A DNA stretch of 64,000 bases from Halosimplex pelagicum (GTDB lineage: Archaea; Halobacteriota; Halobacteria; Halobacteriales; Haloarculaceae): NCBI RefSeq assembly GCF_013415905.1, contig NZ_CP058909.1, positions 4,712,001-4,776,000 of the forward strand, given 5' to 3'. Made by a program: the position numbers and the translations under genes. Below the pieces are notes generated by a model. The model was given only the letters and a program-made list of their open reading frames with translations, was not told the DNA's origin and did no database searches. Shown piece by piece: positions 24,947 to 34,576 of the stretch (position 1 is its first letter; each line of letters begins with the position of its first letter).

Positions 24947-25114
24947 ACCTGCGAGTCGGGACCGCCGCGGGATAGGTTTTACCATCTCGTAAAACGAGGC
25001 AACTACGGCCGGTTTCGGGAGCGCTCGATGGGGTCGTCGGCCGGGACTGGGGACGCGGGTTGCGCGGCGGTTCCGGTCGTCCGAGCGACGACGGGCGGTT
25101 GTCGTCGCGAACAG

Positions 25115-25122
25115 TATAAGTA
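25115..25122 (+). promoter_or_regulatory. TATA box of the TetR gene
   Basis: TATAAGTA lies about 25 bp before the ATG at 25144, a spacing consistent with a leaderless haloarchaeal transcript. Confidence 0.6.
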
Positions 25123-25143
25123 GCGGAGCGGTCGAGTTGTAGT

Positions 25144-25773
25144 ATGAGCAGTTCCGACGAGCCCGTGTCGTCGAAGGACACGCGGGAGGTCATCATGGAG
25201 GCGACCTTCCGGGCGCTGAGCAAGCACGGCTACAGCGACCTCCGGATGCGCGACATCGGCGAGGAGATGGACCTGACCCGCCAGGTCATCCACTACCACT
25301 TCGACGGGAAGTACGACCTGCTGTCGTCGTTCCTGGAGTACGTCATCGACCAGTACGAGGGGGGTGTCGAGGTCGAGACCGACGGCGATCCCCTGGCGGA
25401 ACTGGACGCCCGCGTCGAGCGGTGCCTGTTCGGTCCGGAGTTCGAGGAGTTCTCCCACTGGGACCGGATGAAGGTGTACCACGAGCTGTACGCCTACGCA
25501 CAGAACGACGAGCGCCACCGCGAGGTGTTCGACGAGCACTACGGACGGATCCGGGGCAGCATCGTCGAGGTCGTCGAGGACGGCGTCGAACAGGACGTCT
25601 TCCGCGAGGTCGACGCCGAGCTCGTCGGCCAGTTGATCACCGACGTGATCCACGCCGCCCGCGGCCGCCGCATCTCGCTCGGCCACGAGGACGCCCCCGA
25701 ACAGGCCCGCCGAGCCGTCGACGAGTACATCGTCGACTCGCTGCTGGCCGACCCCCCGACGACCGACGCCTGA
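25144..25773 (+). CDS. TetR/AcrR-family transcriptional regulator
   Basis: The 209-residue protein has an N-terminal TetR helix-turn-helix (ATFRALSKHGYSDLRMRDIGEEMDLTRQVIHYHFDGKYDLL, about 20-60), where MRDIGEEMDLTRQVIHYHF is the recognition region. The remaining 150 residues are a helical ligand-binding domain with no recognised effector. The gene reads alone with a strong TATA box. It precedes an ATP-grasp gene by 57 bp. Its operator is not evident; the divergent thioredoxin-reductase-like gene is a possible target. Confidence 0.9.
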   Translation: MSSSDEPVSSKDTREVIMEATFRALSKHGYSDLRMRDIGEEMDLTRQVIHYHFDGKYDLLSSFLEYVIDQYEGGVEVETDGDPLAELDARVERCLFGPEFEEFSHWDRMKVYHELYAYAQNDERHREVFDEHYGRIRGSIVEVVEDGVEQDVFREVDAELVGQLITDVIHAARGRRISLGHEDAPEQARRAVDEYIVDSLLADPPTTDA

Positions 25774-25830
25774 CCGCGGACTCCCGGACGCGACCCGAAC
25801 ACCTACCGTGGTGGCCCGAGGATCCCGTCT

Positions 25831-27144
25831 ATGGATTCCAAGCGGTTCCTCTTCTGTTCGCTCGACGCCGCCCTGATCGGCGACCTCGCCTGGCAGGTCC
25901 ACCGGGAGGGCCACGACGTGAAGTACTACGTCGGGGCCGAGTCCGACCGGGAGATCGCCGACGGGTTCGTCCCGAAGACCGACGACTGGCGCGCGGAGAC
26001 CGACTGGGCCGACGTGATCGTCTTCGACGATATCTGGGTCGGCGACGACATCGGCACCGGCGCCCTCGCACAGGACCTCCGCGAGCGAGGGAAGGCCGTC
26101 GTCGGCGGGACGCCCAACACCGACCGCCTCGAAGAGGACCGCGGCTACGCGATGGAGGTGCTCGAAGACCACGGCGTCAACACCGTCGAACACCACGTCT
26201 TCCGCGACTTCGACGCCGGCGTCCAGCACGTCCGTGAGAACCCCGCGCCGTACGTGATCAAGCCGCTCGGCGAGGTCCAGAACGTCAAGCGGCTCCTGTA
26301 CGTCGGCGACGAGGACGACGGGAGCGACGTGGTGGACGTGCTGAACGCCTACGAGAAGGCGTGGGGCCACCGGATGAAGGGGTTCCAGCTCCAGCGGAAG
26401 GTCGAGGGCGTCGAGGTCGCTATCTGCGGCTTCTTCGACGGGAACAGGTTCGTCGACCGGGTCAACTTCAACTTCGAGCACAAGAAACTGTTCCCCGGAA
26501 ACGTCGGGCCACAGACCGGTGAGATGGGAACGTCGATGTTCTGGGCCGGGCGGAACAGGCTGTTCGAGGAGACCCTCGGCAGGCTCGAAGGCTGGCTGGC
26601 CGCCGAGGGCTACGTCGGCAGCATTGACGTGAACTGCATCGTCAACGAGAACGGTATCTACCCGCTGGAGTTCACGCCGCGGTTCGGCTACCCGACGATC
26701 GCGCTGCAGGAGGAGTCGTTCGAGTCCTCGACGGGCGAGTTCTTCTACGACCTCGCTCACGGCGACGACCCCGAGCCGGCGGTCCACGGCGGCTACCAGG
26801 TCGCCGTCCGGGTCGTCCTGCCGCCGTTCCCGTTCGACGACGAGGAGACGTACGACGAGAACTCGCGGAACGCGGCCGTGGTCTTCCGGACGGGGGACCG
26901 CGAGGGGATCCACATCGAGGACGCCAAACGGGTCGACGGCCAGTGGCGTGCCGCTGGCGAGAACGGCATGCCGATAGTCGCGACCGGAAAGGGCGAGACG
27001 ATGCAAGCCGCGCGTGAGCAGGCCTACGACCGGATCGACGACATCGTGATGCCGAACATGTACTACCGCGACGACATCGGCGAGCGGTGGGTCGACGGCG
27101 ACGGCGACCGCCTGCAGGCGTGGGGGTATCTGGGACCGGCGTAG
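25831..27144 (+). CDS. PurD-like ATP-grasp protein
   Basis: The 437-residue protein is ATP-grasp-like. It has an N-terminal Rossmann-like part (CSLDAALIGDLAWQVHREGH), a central ATP-binding region with PYVIKPLGEVQNVKRLLYVGD, and a metal-binding VNCIVNENGIYPLEFTPRFGYP. The C-terminal RIDDIVMPNMYYRDDIGERW resembles the C-domain of phosphoribosylglycinamide synthetase. Typical PurD proteins start with VLVIGGGGREHALAW, which is missing, so this is likely a paralogue with a different carboxylate-amine ligase role rather than the purine enzyme. Confidence 0.78.
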   Translation: MDSKRFLFCSLDAALIGDLAWQVHREGHDVKYYVGAESDREIADGFVPKTDDWRAETDWADVIVFDDIWVGDDIGTGALAQDLRERGKAVVGGTPNTDRLEEDRGYAMEVLEDHGVNTVEHHVFRDFDAGVQHVRENPAPYVIKPLGEVQNVKRLLYVGDEDDGSDVVDVLNAYEKAWGHRMKGFQLQRKVEGVEVAICGFFDGNRFVDRVNFNFEHKKLFPGNVGPQTGEMGTSMFWAGRNRLFEETLGRLEGWLAAEGYVGSIDVNCIVNENGIYPLEFTPRFGYPTIALQEESFESSTGEFFYDLAHGDDPEPAVHGGYQVAVRVVLPPFPFDDEETYDENSRNAAVVFRTGDREGIHIEDAKRVDGQWRAAGENGMPIVATGKGETMQAAREQAYDRIDDIVMPNMYYRDDIGERWVDGDGDRLQAWGYLGPA

Positions 27145-27201
27145 GCGGCCAGCACGGCCGGGAGCGGAACGCTGTTGACAGGCCCGTCCATACCGGCGGC
27201 C

Positions 27202-28212
27202 ATGGCGACCGAGGACTTCCTCCGGGCCGAGACGGGCGACGACGGCGACGGACCGCGACTGGCGGCCGACGAACCGCACCCGGACGTGCAGTCGGTGCTG
27301 CACTCGCGGCGCTGGCTCCGGTCGGTCGGCATGTCGACGATCGGCGCCCGCGGGGTCCGGCTGTTGGCGAAACTCGGCCTGTGGCTGCAGGACGCCGACC
27401 CGCCCGCGGTCGGGGACGCGACCGATCTGACGATCCCCGGTCCCGACGGCGAGGTTCCGGCCCGCCGCTACCGGCCCATCGGCGCGGGGCCGTACCCGAC
27501 GGTCGTCTTCTACCACGGCGGCGGGTTCGTCCTCGGGAACCTCGACAGCCACGACCTGCTCTGTCGGCACCTCACCGCCGCGAGCGGCTGCGAGGTGGTC
27601 GCCGTCGACTACCGCCTCGCACCGGAACACCCGTTCCCGGCGGCGGTCGAGGACGCCTACGCGGCCCTGGAGTGGGCCGCCGCCGACCCCGACGTGCTGG
27701 ACCCGGACGGCGGTCTGGCGGTCGCCGGCGACAGCGCGGGCGGGAACCTCGCCGCCGTCGCGGCGCTGATGGCCGCCGAGCGGGACGGGCCGGATCTCGA
27801 CTACCAGAGCCTGGTCTATCCCGCCGTGGGCACCCGCGAGGAACAGGATTCGATGCAGGAGTACACCGGATACGTCCTCAGCGAGGACGACATCCGCTGG
27901 TTCGACCGCTGCTACTACGGGAGCGAGATCCACCGGCGTAACCCCTACGCGGACCCCTCGCGGGCCTGCGACCTGTCGGGGGTTCCCCCGGCGACGGTCG
28001 TGACGGCCGGGTTCGACCCGCTGCGGGACGGCGGGATCGCCTACGCCCGGCGGCTGGTCGGCGACGGGGTCTCGGTCCGCTTTCGCAACTACCCGGACAT
28101 GGTCCACGGATTCGTGGGGATGCTCTCGGAGGACGAGGACGTGGCCCGCGCGCACGAGGCCGTCGCGGATATCGCCGCGGACCTGCGGCGGGCGCTGGGC
28201 GCGGACGGCTGA
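27202..28212 (+). CDS. Alpha/beta hydrolase of the hormone-sensitive lipase (HSL) family
   Basis: This esterase or lipase is 336 residues from the ATG at 27202 (an in-frame TTG lies nine codons upstream). The oxyanion hole is the HSL-type YHGGGFVLGN, followed by VDYRLAPEHPFPAA and the nucleophile elbow GDSAGGN. The acid and base residues are in GFDPLRDGG and MVHGFVG. Likely acts on short-chain or heroin-type esters; the substrate is unknown. No signal peptide is present. Confidence 0.93.
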   Translation: MATEDFLRAETGDDGDGPRLAADEPHPDVQSVLHSRRWLRSVGMSTIGARGVRLLAKLGLWLQDADPPAVGDATDLTIPGPDGEVPARRYRPIGAGPYPTVVFYHGGGFVLGNLDSHDLLCRHLTAASGCEVVAVDYRLAPEHPFPAAVEDAYAALEWAAADPDVLDPDGGLAVAGDSAGGNLAAVAALMAAERDGPDLDYQSLVYPAVGTREEQDSMQEYTGYVLSEDDIRWFDRCYYGSEIHRRNPYADPSRACDLSGVPPATVVTAGFDPLRDGGIAYARRLVGDGVSVRFRNYPDMVHGFVGMLSEDEDVARAHEAVADIAADLRRALGADG

Positions 28213-28237
28213 GTCGCTCGAAGACCGCGGGTTCCGC

Positions 28238-29356
28238 TCAGAACCCGAACGCGCGGCGGTACTGCGGCGGCCCCGACACCTCGTCGGTGGCGTCGAGCGC
28301 GTCGGCCGCCCGGAGCCCGAAGTAGGGGTCCCGGAGGAACTGCCGGCCGACGATGGCCAGGTCGGCGCGGCCGTTGGCGACGACCGCCTGAGCCTGCTCG
28401 GGCGTCGTGATCCCGCCGACGGTACCGACGGCGATGTCTCTCTCGGACTTCTCGCGGACGGCCTCGGCCAGCGGGAGCTGGTAGTTCGGGCCGGCCTGCT
28501 CCGGCCACGACCCGGGTGCGATCCCGCCGCTGGACACGTCGATCAGGTCGGCGCCGATGCCGGCGAGGCGGTCGGCGAGCCGCGCGGACTGTTCCGCGGT
28601 CCACGACTCGCGGTCGTCGAACCAGTCGGTGCCGGAGATCCGGACGAAGACGGGTTTGCCGTCGGGCCAGACCTCCCGCACCGCCTCGGTGACCTCGCGC
28701 GTGAGGCGGGTGCGGCCCTCGAAGTCGCCGCCGTAGTCGCCCTCGCGGTGGTTCGTGACGGGCGAGAGGAACTCGTGGAGGAGGTAGCCGTGGGCGGCGT
28801 GGACCTCCGCGACCTCGAAGCCCGCGTCGCGGGCGCGCTCGGCGGCCGTCCGGAACGAGTCGATCACCTGCTCGATGTCGCCCTGGTCCATCTCGCGGGT
28901 CGGCGGCGCGTCGACCCGCTCGCCGTCGTCGTCCTCGTAGGGCCACGGGGTCCCGCTCGGACCGACGACCTCCCAGCCGCCGTCGTCGGGGTAGAGGGGG
29001 CGGCTCCCCTCCCACGGGCGGCTCTTGGAGGCCTTGCGCCCCGCGTGGGCCAGCTGGATGCCCGGCACGGCGCCCTGCTCCTTCACGAACCGCGTGGTGC
29101 GCGCGAGCGCGTCGGCCTGGTCGTCGTTCCAGATCCCCAGGTCCTCGGGGGTGATCCGGCCGCGCTTCTCGACGGCGGTGGCCTCGGCCATGACGAGGCC
29201 GGCGCCGCCCACGGCTCGCGAGCCGAGGTGGACGTGGTGCCACTCGGTCGCGCGGCCGTCGCGGGCCTCGCAGGAGTACTGGCACATCGGCGAGACCATC
29301 AGCCGGTTCGGAATCGCGGTGTCCCGGAGTTCGAGCGGGTCGAACAGGTCTGTCAT
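28238..29356 (-). CDS. Old-yellow-enzyme-family NADH:flavin oxidoreductase (YqjM type)
   Basis: The 372-residue protein starts at ATG 29354-29356. It has PLELRDTAIPNRLMVSPMCQYS (the FMN-binding Cys in SPMCQYS typical of the thermophilic-like or YqjM subgroup), then HAGRKAS and VAEVHAAHGYLLHEFLSPVTNHR, the catalytic and FMN region. The C-terminal end contains ALDATDEVSGPPQYRRAF. Members reduce activated alkenes using NAD(P)H. It converges with the hydrolase gene, 25 bp apart. Confidence 0.93.
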   Translation of the reverse strand: MTDLFDPLELRDTAIPNRLMVSPMCQYSCEARDGRATEWHHVHLGSRAVGGAGLVMAEATAVEKRGRITPEDLGIWNDDQADALARTTRFVKEQGAVPGIQLAHAGRKASKSRPWEGSRPLYPDDGGWEVVGPSGTPWPYEDDDGERVDAPPTREMDQGDIEQVIDSFRTAAERARDAGFEVAEVHAAHGYLLHEFLSPVTNHREGDYGGDFEGRTRLTREVTEAVREVWPDGKPVFVRISGTDWFDDRESWTAEQSARLADRLAGIGADLIDVSSGGIAPGSWPEQAGPNYQLPLAEAVREKSERDIAVGTVGGITTPEQAQAVVANGRADLAIVGRQFLRDPYFGLRAADALDATDEVSGPPQYRRAFGF

Positions 29357-29461
29357 CACTACGGCTACTCGCTGGAATCCCAAGTATCGTCCGCCCGCCG
29401 CGCCGCTTTCCGGTTTCTCGGTCGCCGGCCCGCGCCGGTGGCTCCCCGTCTCGGCGCCGCG

Positions 29462-29992
29462 CTACCCCTCCCACTCCCCGCTGAGGACGGCGTACACCTC
29501 GCGGTCGACGTACTCGCCGTCGACGAAGTCGTCGTCGCGCTTGGTTCCCTCGTGGGTGAACCCCAGTTTCTCGACGACTCGCTTCGAGGCCTCGTTGTCG
29601 GCGTGGATCGTCGCGGAGATCCGGTGCAGTCCCAGCGCCGCGAACCCGTGGTCGACGACCAGCCGCGCCGCCTCGGTCGCGTACCCCTCGCCCTGATAGT
29701 CCGGGTGGACGGCGTACCCGAGGTTGGCCCAGTCGCGGCGGTCGTCGATCGGGGCCAACGACACGTCGCCGACCGGCTCGTCGCCGTCGCAGACCAGCAG
29801 TTCGACGGCGTCGGCGCCCTCCATCCGGTCCAGCAGGTCCGACTCGTAGGCCTCGCCGCTGTCGGGCGCGTCGGGGCCGGCGTATCCCCGGACCCGCGGG
29901 TGGTGGAACAGCTCCCGGAGGAATTCGGCGTCCTCCCGCTCGATGGTTCGCAGATCGACCGTCTCGCCCTCGACGAACACCGGTCCCGGCAT
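29462..29992 (-). CDS. GNAT-family N-acetyltransferase (RimJ/RimL type)
   Basis: The 176-residue protein from ATG 29990-29992 carries FVEGETVDLRTIEREDAEFLRELF at the N-terminus and the acetyl-CoA motif LGYAVHPDYQGEGYATEAARLVVDHGF, then HRISATIHADNEASKRVVEKLGFTHEG, which is the RimJ/RimL-type acetyltransferase pattern. Such proteins acetylate N-terminal or small-molecule amines. The substrate is not known. Confidence 0.92.
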   Translation of the reverse strand: MPGPVFVEGETVDLRTIEREDAEFLRELFHHPRVRGYAGPDAPDSGEAYESDLLDRMEGADAVELLVCDGDEPVGDVSLAPIDDRRDWANLGYAVHPDYQGEGYATEAARLVVDHGFAALGLHRISATIHADNEASKRVVEKLGFTHEGTKRDDDFVDGEYVDREVYAVLSGEWEG

Positions 29993-30057
29993 GGTCGAGC
30001 CGTCGGGACCCGCCGGTAAAAGTTCGACCGTCGAAAACCGCGTCGCGGCCGCCCGCC

Positions 30058-30330
30058 TCAGGTCGTCGAGGGGGATTCGAGGTGCCAACCCGGGTCGCGA
30101 CCGGTCCGCTCGATGCGGTCGGACCGACACGCCGGGCAGAAGTCCGGTCTGGCGTCCGCGCTCCGGGGGACGTAGACCGCGCCGCCGCACTCCACGCACG
30201 CGTCGTCGGCGACCGTCACGCAGTCGCCACAGAGGTTGAAGTCGTCGACTGTCAGCTCCCGCAGGGGTTCGAGTTGTTTGTCCAGGGTGTACTCGTCGAT
30301 GACCGCCTGACAGTTCTGGCACGGTTTCAT
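30058..30330 (-). CDS. Zinc-ribbon protein (DUF7571-like)
   Basis: The 90-residue protein starts at ATG 30328-30330. Four CxxC-like pairs (CQNC, CGDC, CVEC, CPAC) form two zinc ribbons, with the middle segment LTVDDFNLCGDCVTVADDACVECGG. The family is conserved in haloarchaea and has no known function. DNA, RNA or protein binding is plausible. It follows the GNAT gene on the same strand by about 65 bp. Confidence 0.75.
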   Translation of the reverse strand: MKPCQNCQAVIDEYTLDKQLEPLRELTVDDFNLCGDCVTVADDACVECGGAVYVPRSADARPDFCPACRSDRIERTGRDPGWHLESPSTT

Positions 30331-30473
30331 TGCGATACACACTCACCCATGAGATTCACTCACAAAGGTCTACCGCTGTCGCGGTATTTCGCCGGTGACT
30401 CGTCGATGGTCGGCGCGCACGTCGAGGGGGCGGCGGTCGGAAGCCCTTTCACCGCGGGCTACGCAGGGGAGGT

Positions 30474-31130
30474 ATGACGTACGATACCGTCGTGTTCGAC
30501 AACGACGGTGTCCTCGTGGGCCGAACGCGGTTCGACGTCCTCCGGGAGGCGACCGAGGAGACGTTCGCGCAGTTCGGTGTGTCCGATCCGGACCCAGACC
30601 ACATCGAGGACATGACGATCGGAGCGACCCCCGAACAGGTGAACACCGTCTGCGATACCTACGGCTTCGAGCCGGCGCAGTTCTGGCGCGCCCGCGACAG
30701 CACGGTCTCGGGCGCACAGCAGGACGAGGCGCGAGCGGGACGGAAGACGCCCTACGGGGACATCGACACGCTGACGAACCTCGACGTCGCGACGGGGATC
30801 GTCAGTTCGAACCAGCAGGAGACGGTGGATTTCCTCCTCGACCACTTCGACCTCGGCGGCCACTTCGACACCGCCTACGGCCGCGAGGCGACCGTCGAGA
30901 GCCTCACCCTCCGGAAGCCCCATCCCCACTACATCGAGCGGGCGCTCTCGGATCTCGACGCCGAGTCGGCGCTGTACGTCGGCGACAACGAGTCCGACAT
31001 CCAGGCCGCCGAGAACGCCGGCATCGACTCGGCGTTCATCCGCCGCCCCCACCGCACCGACTGGGACCTGAACGTCTGGCCCACGTGGGACATCGACTCG
31101 CTCGACCGCCTCCACGACATCTGCGGCTGA
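30474..31130 (+). CDS. HAD-superfamily hydrolase (phosphoglycolate-phosphatase-like)
   Basis: The 218-residue protein has HAD motif I VVFDNDGVLVGR (DxDGxL, about 7-13), the motif II-like VATGIVSSNQQ, and motif III/IV LTLRKPHPHYIERAL then LYVGDNESDIQAAENAG. It is a cytoplasmic phosphatase whose substrate is unknown. The short C-terminal end has aromatic-rich PTWDIDSLDRL. Confidence 0.92.
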   Translation: MTYDTVVFDNDGVLVGRTRFDVLREATEETFAQFGVSDPDPDHIEDMTIGATPEQVNTVCDTYGFEPAQFWRARDSTVSGAQQDEARAGRKTPYGDIDTLTNLDVATGIVSSNQQETVDFLLDHFDLGGHFDTAYGREATVESLTLRKPHPHYIERALSDLDAESALYVGDNESDIQAAENAGIDSAFIRRPHRTDWDLNVWPTWDIDSLDRLHDICG

Positions 31131-31203
31131 CTCGCGACGGGACCGCCATCGTGGCGCCGTCGTGGGGCCGCCGTCGCGTGGCCGTTCGCCGCGTCCGGAG
31201 TGA

Positions 31204-32127
31204 CTACTCCGCCCACCGCGGTCGCGTCGGCACGTCGAAGCGGTCGGTGACGACGAGTCCGAGACCGAACAGCCCCGCCAGCGCGACGGGGAGCCAGTTG
31301 CCGAAGGCGGCGTTGACGCCGCCCCAGAGGATCACGAAGCTCACCATGTCGTCCAGCATGAACGGACAGGCGTCGAGCCGCGCGAGCAGCGCCTCCCGGT
31401 CCAGCCCGAAGTCGAAGGCGCCGACGGCGACCGTCGCCGAGAGGATCCAGCCGGCGTAGTTGCTCCAGGGGACGCCGTAGAAGGCGCCGCCGCCGTCGTA
31501 GGCCCAGAACCCCAGCGCGACAGCGCCCGGGTCGAGCACCAGGTCGATCCCGACGACCGTCGCGACGACGACCGGGAGGCGAACCCAGGGACTTCGGGCC
31601 AGATCGCCCAGCAACAGCAGACAGAGCAGGTAGCTGTTGAGGACCAGCGGGAAGAAGAAGACGGGTAGCGCGAGCGGGACGCCGCCGGCCATCGGCCCGA
31701 GGGCGACGCCGTACTCGAAGGCGCCGTAGGGCCAGCCCGTGGTGACGCCGACGAACTCGATCCCGTAGGCGTAGGCCGCCAGCGCGGCCAGTGCGAGGAT
31801 CGCCCGCCGGTCGACCAGCGGCGCGACGCCGGCCACGAGCGGCAGGCGCATCACGACGACGCCAACGAGGACAAGCCAGGGGTTGAACGCCAGCGCCCCG
31901 GGCAGCCACGCGAGTTCGGCCGCCAGGGGCGCGGGGAGCGCCGCGACCGCGGGGGCGAACCAACCGAGCGCGCTGGCCAGCAGGAGGACGGCGCCGGTGA
32001 CGGGGAAGACGACGGCGATGGTGAAGCGATTGGTCCGGACGAGTTGATCCAGGCGAGCCTCGGCCCGGTCGCGGTCGATCGACCCGGAGGCGGGCCAGCC
32101 GGCCGACTCGGCCCAGTCAGGCGCCAT
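31204..32127 (-). CDS. cruF: CruF, bisanhydrobacterioruberin hydratase
   Basis: CruF adds water to bisanhydrobacterioruberin in the bacterioruberin pathway, in the membrane. The 307-residue protein has about seven transmembrane segments (ALNPWLVLVGVVVMRLPL-type stretches) and the conserved loop GVTTGWPYGAFEYG and ALDLGFWAYDGGG-like motif (VALGFWAYDGGGAFYGVPWSNYAGW). Its start (ATG 32125-32127) overlaps the end of lyeJ by 11 bp, so the two are translationally coupled. Confidence 0.93.
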   Translation of the reverse strand: MAPDWAESAGWPASGSIDRDRAEARLDQLVRTNRFTIAVVFPVTGAVLLLASALGWFAPAVAALPAPLAAELAWLPGALAFNPWLVLVGVVVMRLPLVAGVAPLVDRRAILALAALAAYAYGIEFVGVTTGWPYGAFEYGVALGPMAGGVPLALPVFFFPLVLNSYLLCLLLLGDLARSPWVRLPVVVATVVGIDLVLDPGAVALGFWAYDGGGAFYGVPWSNYAGWILSATVAVGAFDFGLDREALLARLDACPFMLDDMVSFVILWGGVNAAFGNWLPVALAGLFGLGLVVTDRFDVPTRPRWAE

Positions 32128-33007
32128 AGACGATCACCCAGAGGCCGCCCATCGTCAGCAGCGTCCCGACGGCGGTGTTCAGGAACGGGAACCACCAGTA
32201 GGCGCGGTCGACCGACACCTCGGTCAGCGCGACGGCGGCGGTGAAGACTGGGTAGACCGCGAGCAGGCCGCTCCAGTAGGGATGGACCTGCCAGAACACC
32301 GCCGCGGCGGCCGCCCAGACGACCGCGCAGTAGGCGTAGGTGGCCCCTTCGCCGAGGACGGTCGCGGTCGTCCGGATGCCGGCCGCGCGGTCGGGCTCGA
32401 TGTCCGGGATCGCCGAGAAGGTGTGCATCGCCATCGTCCACAGCCAGGCGCCGGTGACCGCCAGCGCCGGCGGGAACGCCCCGGCGACGGTCGCGTAGGC
32501 GACGACGCCCGGGAGGACGTACAGCCCGTTCGACAGCGAGTCCAGGACGGGCGTGGTCTTGAACCGGAACGGGGGCGCGCTGTACTGGACCGACAGGGCG
32601 AGGAAGGCCAGCATCGCGAAGACGGCCTCCGTCGGCAGGACCGGCAGTATCGCGACCCCGAGGACGCCGCTGGCCAGCACCGCCGCGACGACGGTGCGGT
32701 CGCCGCGGTAGCGGACCTCTCTGTCTTCCTTCTTCGGGTTCTCCTCGTCGATGTCGGCGTCGAACACGTCGTTGACGCCGTAGAGGAAGACGTTCGCGGG
32801 GACGAGGAAGTACGCGGCCAGCGCGACGGTCAGCGGCGTGAACAGCGCCGCCGCGGTCGGCGCGGCGAAGACGGTCCCGACCATCGCCGGGCCGGCCAGG
32901 TACAGCCAGAAGCGCGGCCGCGAGAGCCGGAGGAGATACCCGACGGTGGTGTCGGGGGGCGCGAGCGCGCCGAGGCGAGCGGTCAGCGAGGCCATCGCGT
33001 CGGACAT
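32117..33007 (-). CDS. lyeJ: LyeJ, lycopene elongase (UbiA-type prenyltransferase)
   Basis: LyeJ adds C5 prenyl units to lycopene (and desaturates) to give the C50 bacterioruberin skeleton. The 296-residue UbiA-type membrane prenyltransferase has about eight hydrophobic segments. The first aspartate-rich motif is YGVNDVFDADIDEENPKK (NDxxDxxxD) and the second is SAIPDIEPDRAAGI. Start ATG 33005-33007; a second in-frame ATG is four codons later. Second gene of crtD-lyeJ-cruF. Confidence 0.94.
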   Translation of the reverse strand: MSDAMASLTARLGALAPPDTTVGYLLRLSRPRFWLYLAGPAMVGTVFAAPTAAALFTPLTVALAAYFLVPANVFLYGVNDVFDADIDEENPKKEDREVRYRGDRTVVAAVLASGVLGVAILPVLPTEAVFAMLAFLALSVQYSAPPFRFKTTPVLDSLSNGLYVLPGVVAYATVAGAFPPALAVTGAWLWTMAMHTFSAIPDIEPDRAAGIRTTATVLGEGATYAYCAVVWAAAAAVFWQVHPYWSGLLAVYPVFTAAVALTEVSVDRAYWWFPFLNTAVGTLLTMGGLWVIVYGA

Positions 33008-33022
33008 ACTCGGTCGAGCGGC

Positions 33023-34576
33023 TTAGTTGGCGTCCTCGACGAGCGCCTGTGCGGTGTGCTGGCCGCTGATGAGACACATCGGCACGCCGATCCCCGGGGT
33101 GGTGAACGACCCAGTGAAATACAGGCCGTCGACCGCCTCCGAGCGGTTCGGCGGCCGCAGGAGCGCGGTCTGGCGGAGCGTGTGGGCCAGTCCGAGCGCC
33201 GTCCCCTGCGTCGCGTTGTAGCGGTCGACGAAGTCCGAGACGCAGAACTCCTCCTCGAAGACGATGCGGTCCCGGAGGTCGGTGTCGGCGTGCTCGGCCA
33301 CGTCGTCGAGGATCTGCTCCCGGAACCGCTCGCGCTGGGCCGGCGAGTCTTCGAGCCCGGGCGCGATCGGGACGAGGACGAACAGGTTGCTGTGGCCCTC
33401 CGGCGCGACGGTGTCGTCGGTCTTCGACGGTACGCAGAGGTAGTACGCGGGTTCGTCGGGCCACGCGGGATCGTCGAAGATCTCCGCGAAGTGCGGATCC
33501 CAGTCGTCCGGGAGCACCAGCGTGTGGTGGGCCAGCTCCGGCACATCGCCCTCGACGCCGAGATAGAGGAGGTACGCCGAGGGGGCGTACGTGCGGTCGT
33601 CCCAGTAGTCGGCGTCGTACTGCCGCTCGTGCTCGGGCAGCAGCTCCTGCTCGGCGTGGGCGTAGTCGGCGTTGACGACCACGCGGTCCGGTCGGCGCTC
33701 GCTCCCCGTTTCGTCGACGACGAGGAACCCGCGCTTGCGACGAGTGATCTCGTCCACTTCGACGCCGGTTTCGAAGTCGACGCCGAGTTCCCGGCAGAGG
33801 TCGACGAACGCGTCGATCACGACGCCGATGCCGCCGGGGTGGTCCCCGTTCTCGTCGGCCTCGTTGGCGACGGGGTAGTACACGCCCATGTTGAAGTCGA
33901 CGTGGCTCATCATGTTGTACAGCGCCGGCGTGTTGCGGGGCGAGCCGCCGAGAAACACCAGCGTGTACTGCATGATCTGCTGGAGCTTGGGGTTCTCGAA
34001 GTAGTTGTCGACGTGGCCCTGCATCGACCGCATGAGCTTGATCCCGATGGGCGCCGCGCGCATCACGTCGAGGTCGACCCAGTCCCGGAGCGACGAGCGG
34101 TCCTCGTAGACGAACTTCTCCATCGCCGTCTCGTAGTGGCGCTCGCTGGTCGCGAGATACTCGTCGAAGGCCTCGCCCGCGCCGGGCTCGATGGACTCGA
34201 ACAGCTCCCGATTCTTCGCCCGGTCGGCGGCGATGTCGACTCGCTCGCCGTCGCCCGCCGCGGGGCCTTCATTTTTAAAGAAGATCCGGTAGTGCGGGTC
34301 GAGCCGTTCCAGTTCGTAGTAGTCGGCGGGGGCCTTGCCGAAGTGCCCGAAGAACCGTTCGAACACGTCGGGCATGAGGTACCACGAGGGCCCCATGTCG
34401 AAGCGGAAGCCGTCCGCTTCGAGGCGGCTGGCGCGGCCGCCCAGCTGGTCGTTCTTCTCCACGAGCGTCACGTCGGCGCCGGCGTCGGCGAGGTACGCCG
34501 CCGCCGAGAGGCCGCCGACGCCGCCGCCGACGACGGTCACCGACTCGCCGTCCGCACGTCCCGAGAGCCCTGCCAT
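33023..34576 (-). CDS. crtD: CrtD, carotenoid 3,4-desaturase
   Basis: CrtD introduces 3,4 double bonds during bacterioruberin synthesis. The 517-residue FAD protein starts at ATG 34574-34576, with the Rossmann motif VVGGGVGGLSAAAYLADAG (about 14-32) and the phytoene desaturase signature GGRASRLEADGFRFDMGPSW. The C-terminal FAD segment is GLYFTGSFTTPGIGVPMCLISGQ. The upstream region is shared with the divergent ZIP transporter gene. It is the first gene of the crtD-lyeJ-cruF cluster. Confidence 0.94.
   Translation of the reverse strand: MAGLSGRADGESVTVVGGGVGGLSAAAYLADAGADVTLVEKNDQLGGRASRLEADGFRFDMGPSWYLMPDVFERFFGHFGKAPADYYELERLDPHYRIFFKNEGPAAGDGERVDIAADRAKNRELFESIEPGAGEAFDEYLATSERHYETAMEKFVYEDRSSLRDWVDLDVMRAAPIGIKLMRSMQGHVDNYFENPKLQQIMQYTLVFLGGSPRNTPALYNMMSHVDFNMGVYYPVANEADENGDHPGGIGVVIDAFVDLCRELGVDFETGVEVDEITRRKRGFLVVDETGSERRPDRVVVNADYAHAEQELLPEHERQYDADYWDDRTYAPSAYLLYLGVEGDVPELAHHTLVLPDDWDPHFAEIFDDPAWPDEPAYYLCVPSKTDDTVAPEGHSNLFVLVPIAPGLEDSPAQRERFREQILDDVAEHADTDLRDRIVFEEEFCVSDFVDRYNATQGTALGLAHTLRQTALLRPPNRSEAVDGLYFTGSFTTPGIGVPMCLISGQHTAQALVEDAN

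Noticed and set aside
23889..25223. Fusion of a UspA gene with a longer upstream minus-strand frame
   Set aside because: The upstream part is the antisense of the thioredoxin-reductase-like gene and is R-rich; the Usp protein has its own ATG at 24291-24293 and a normal size.
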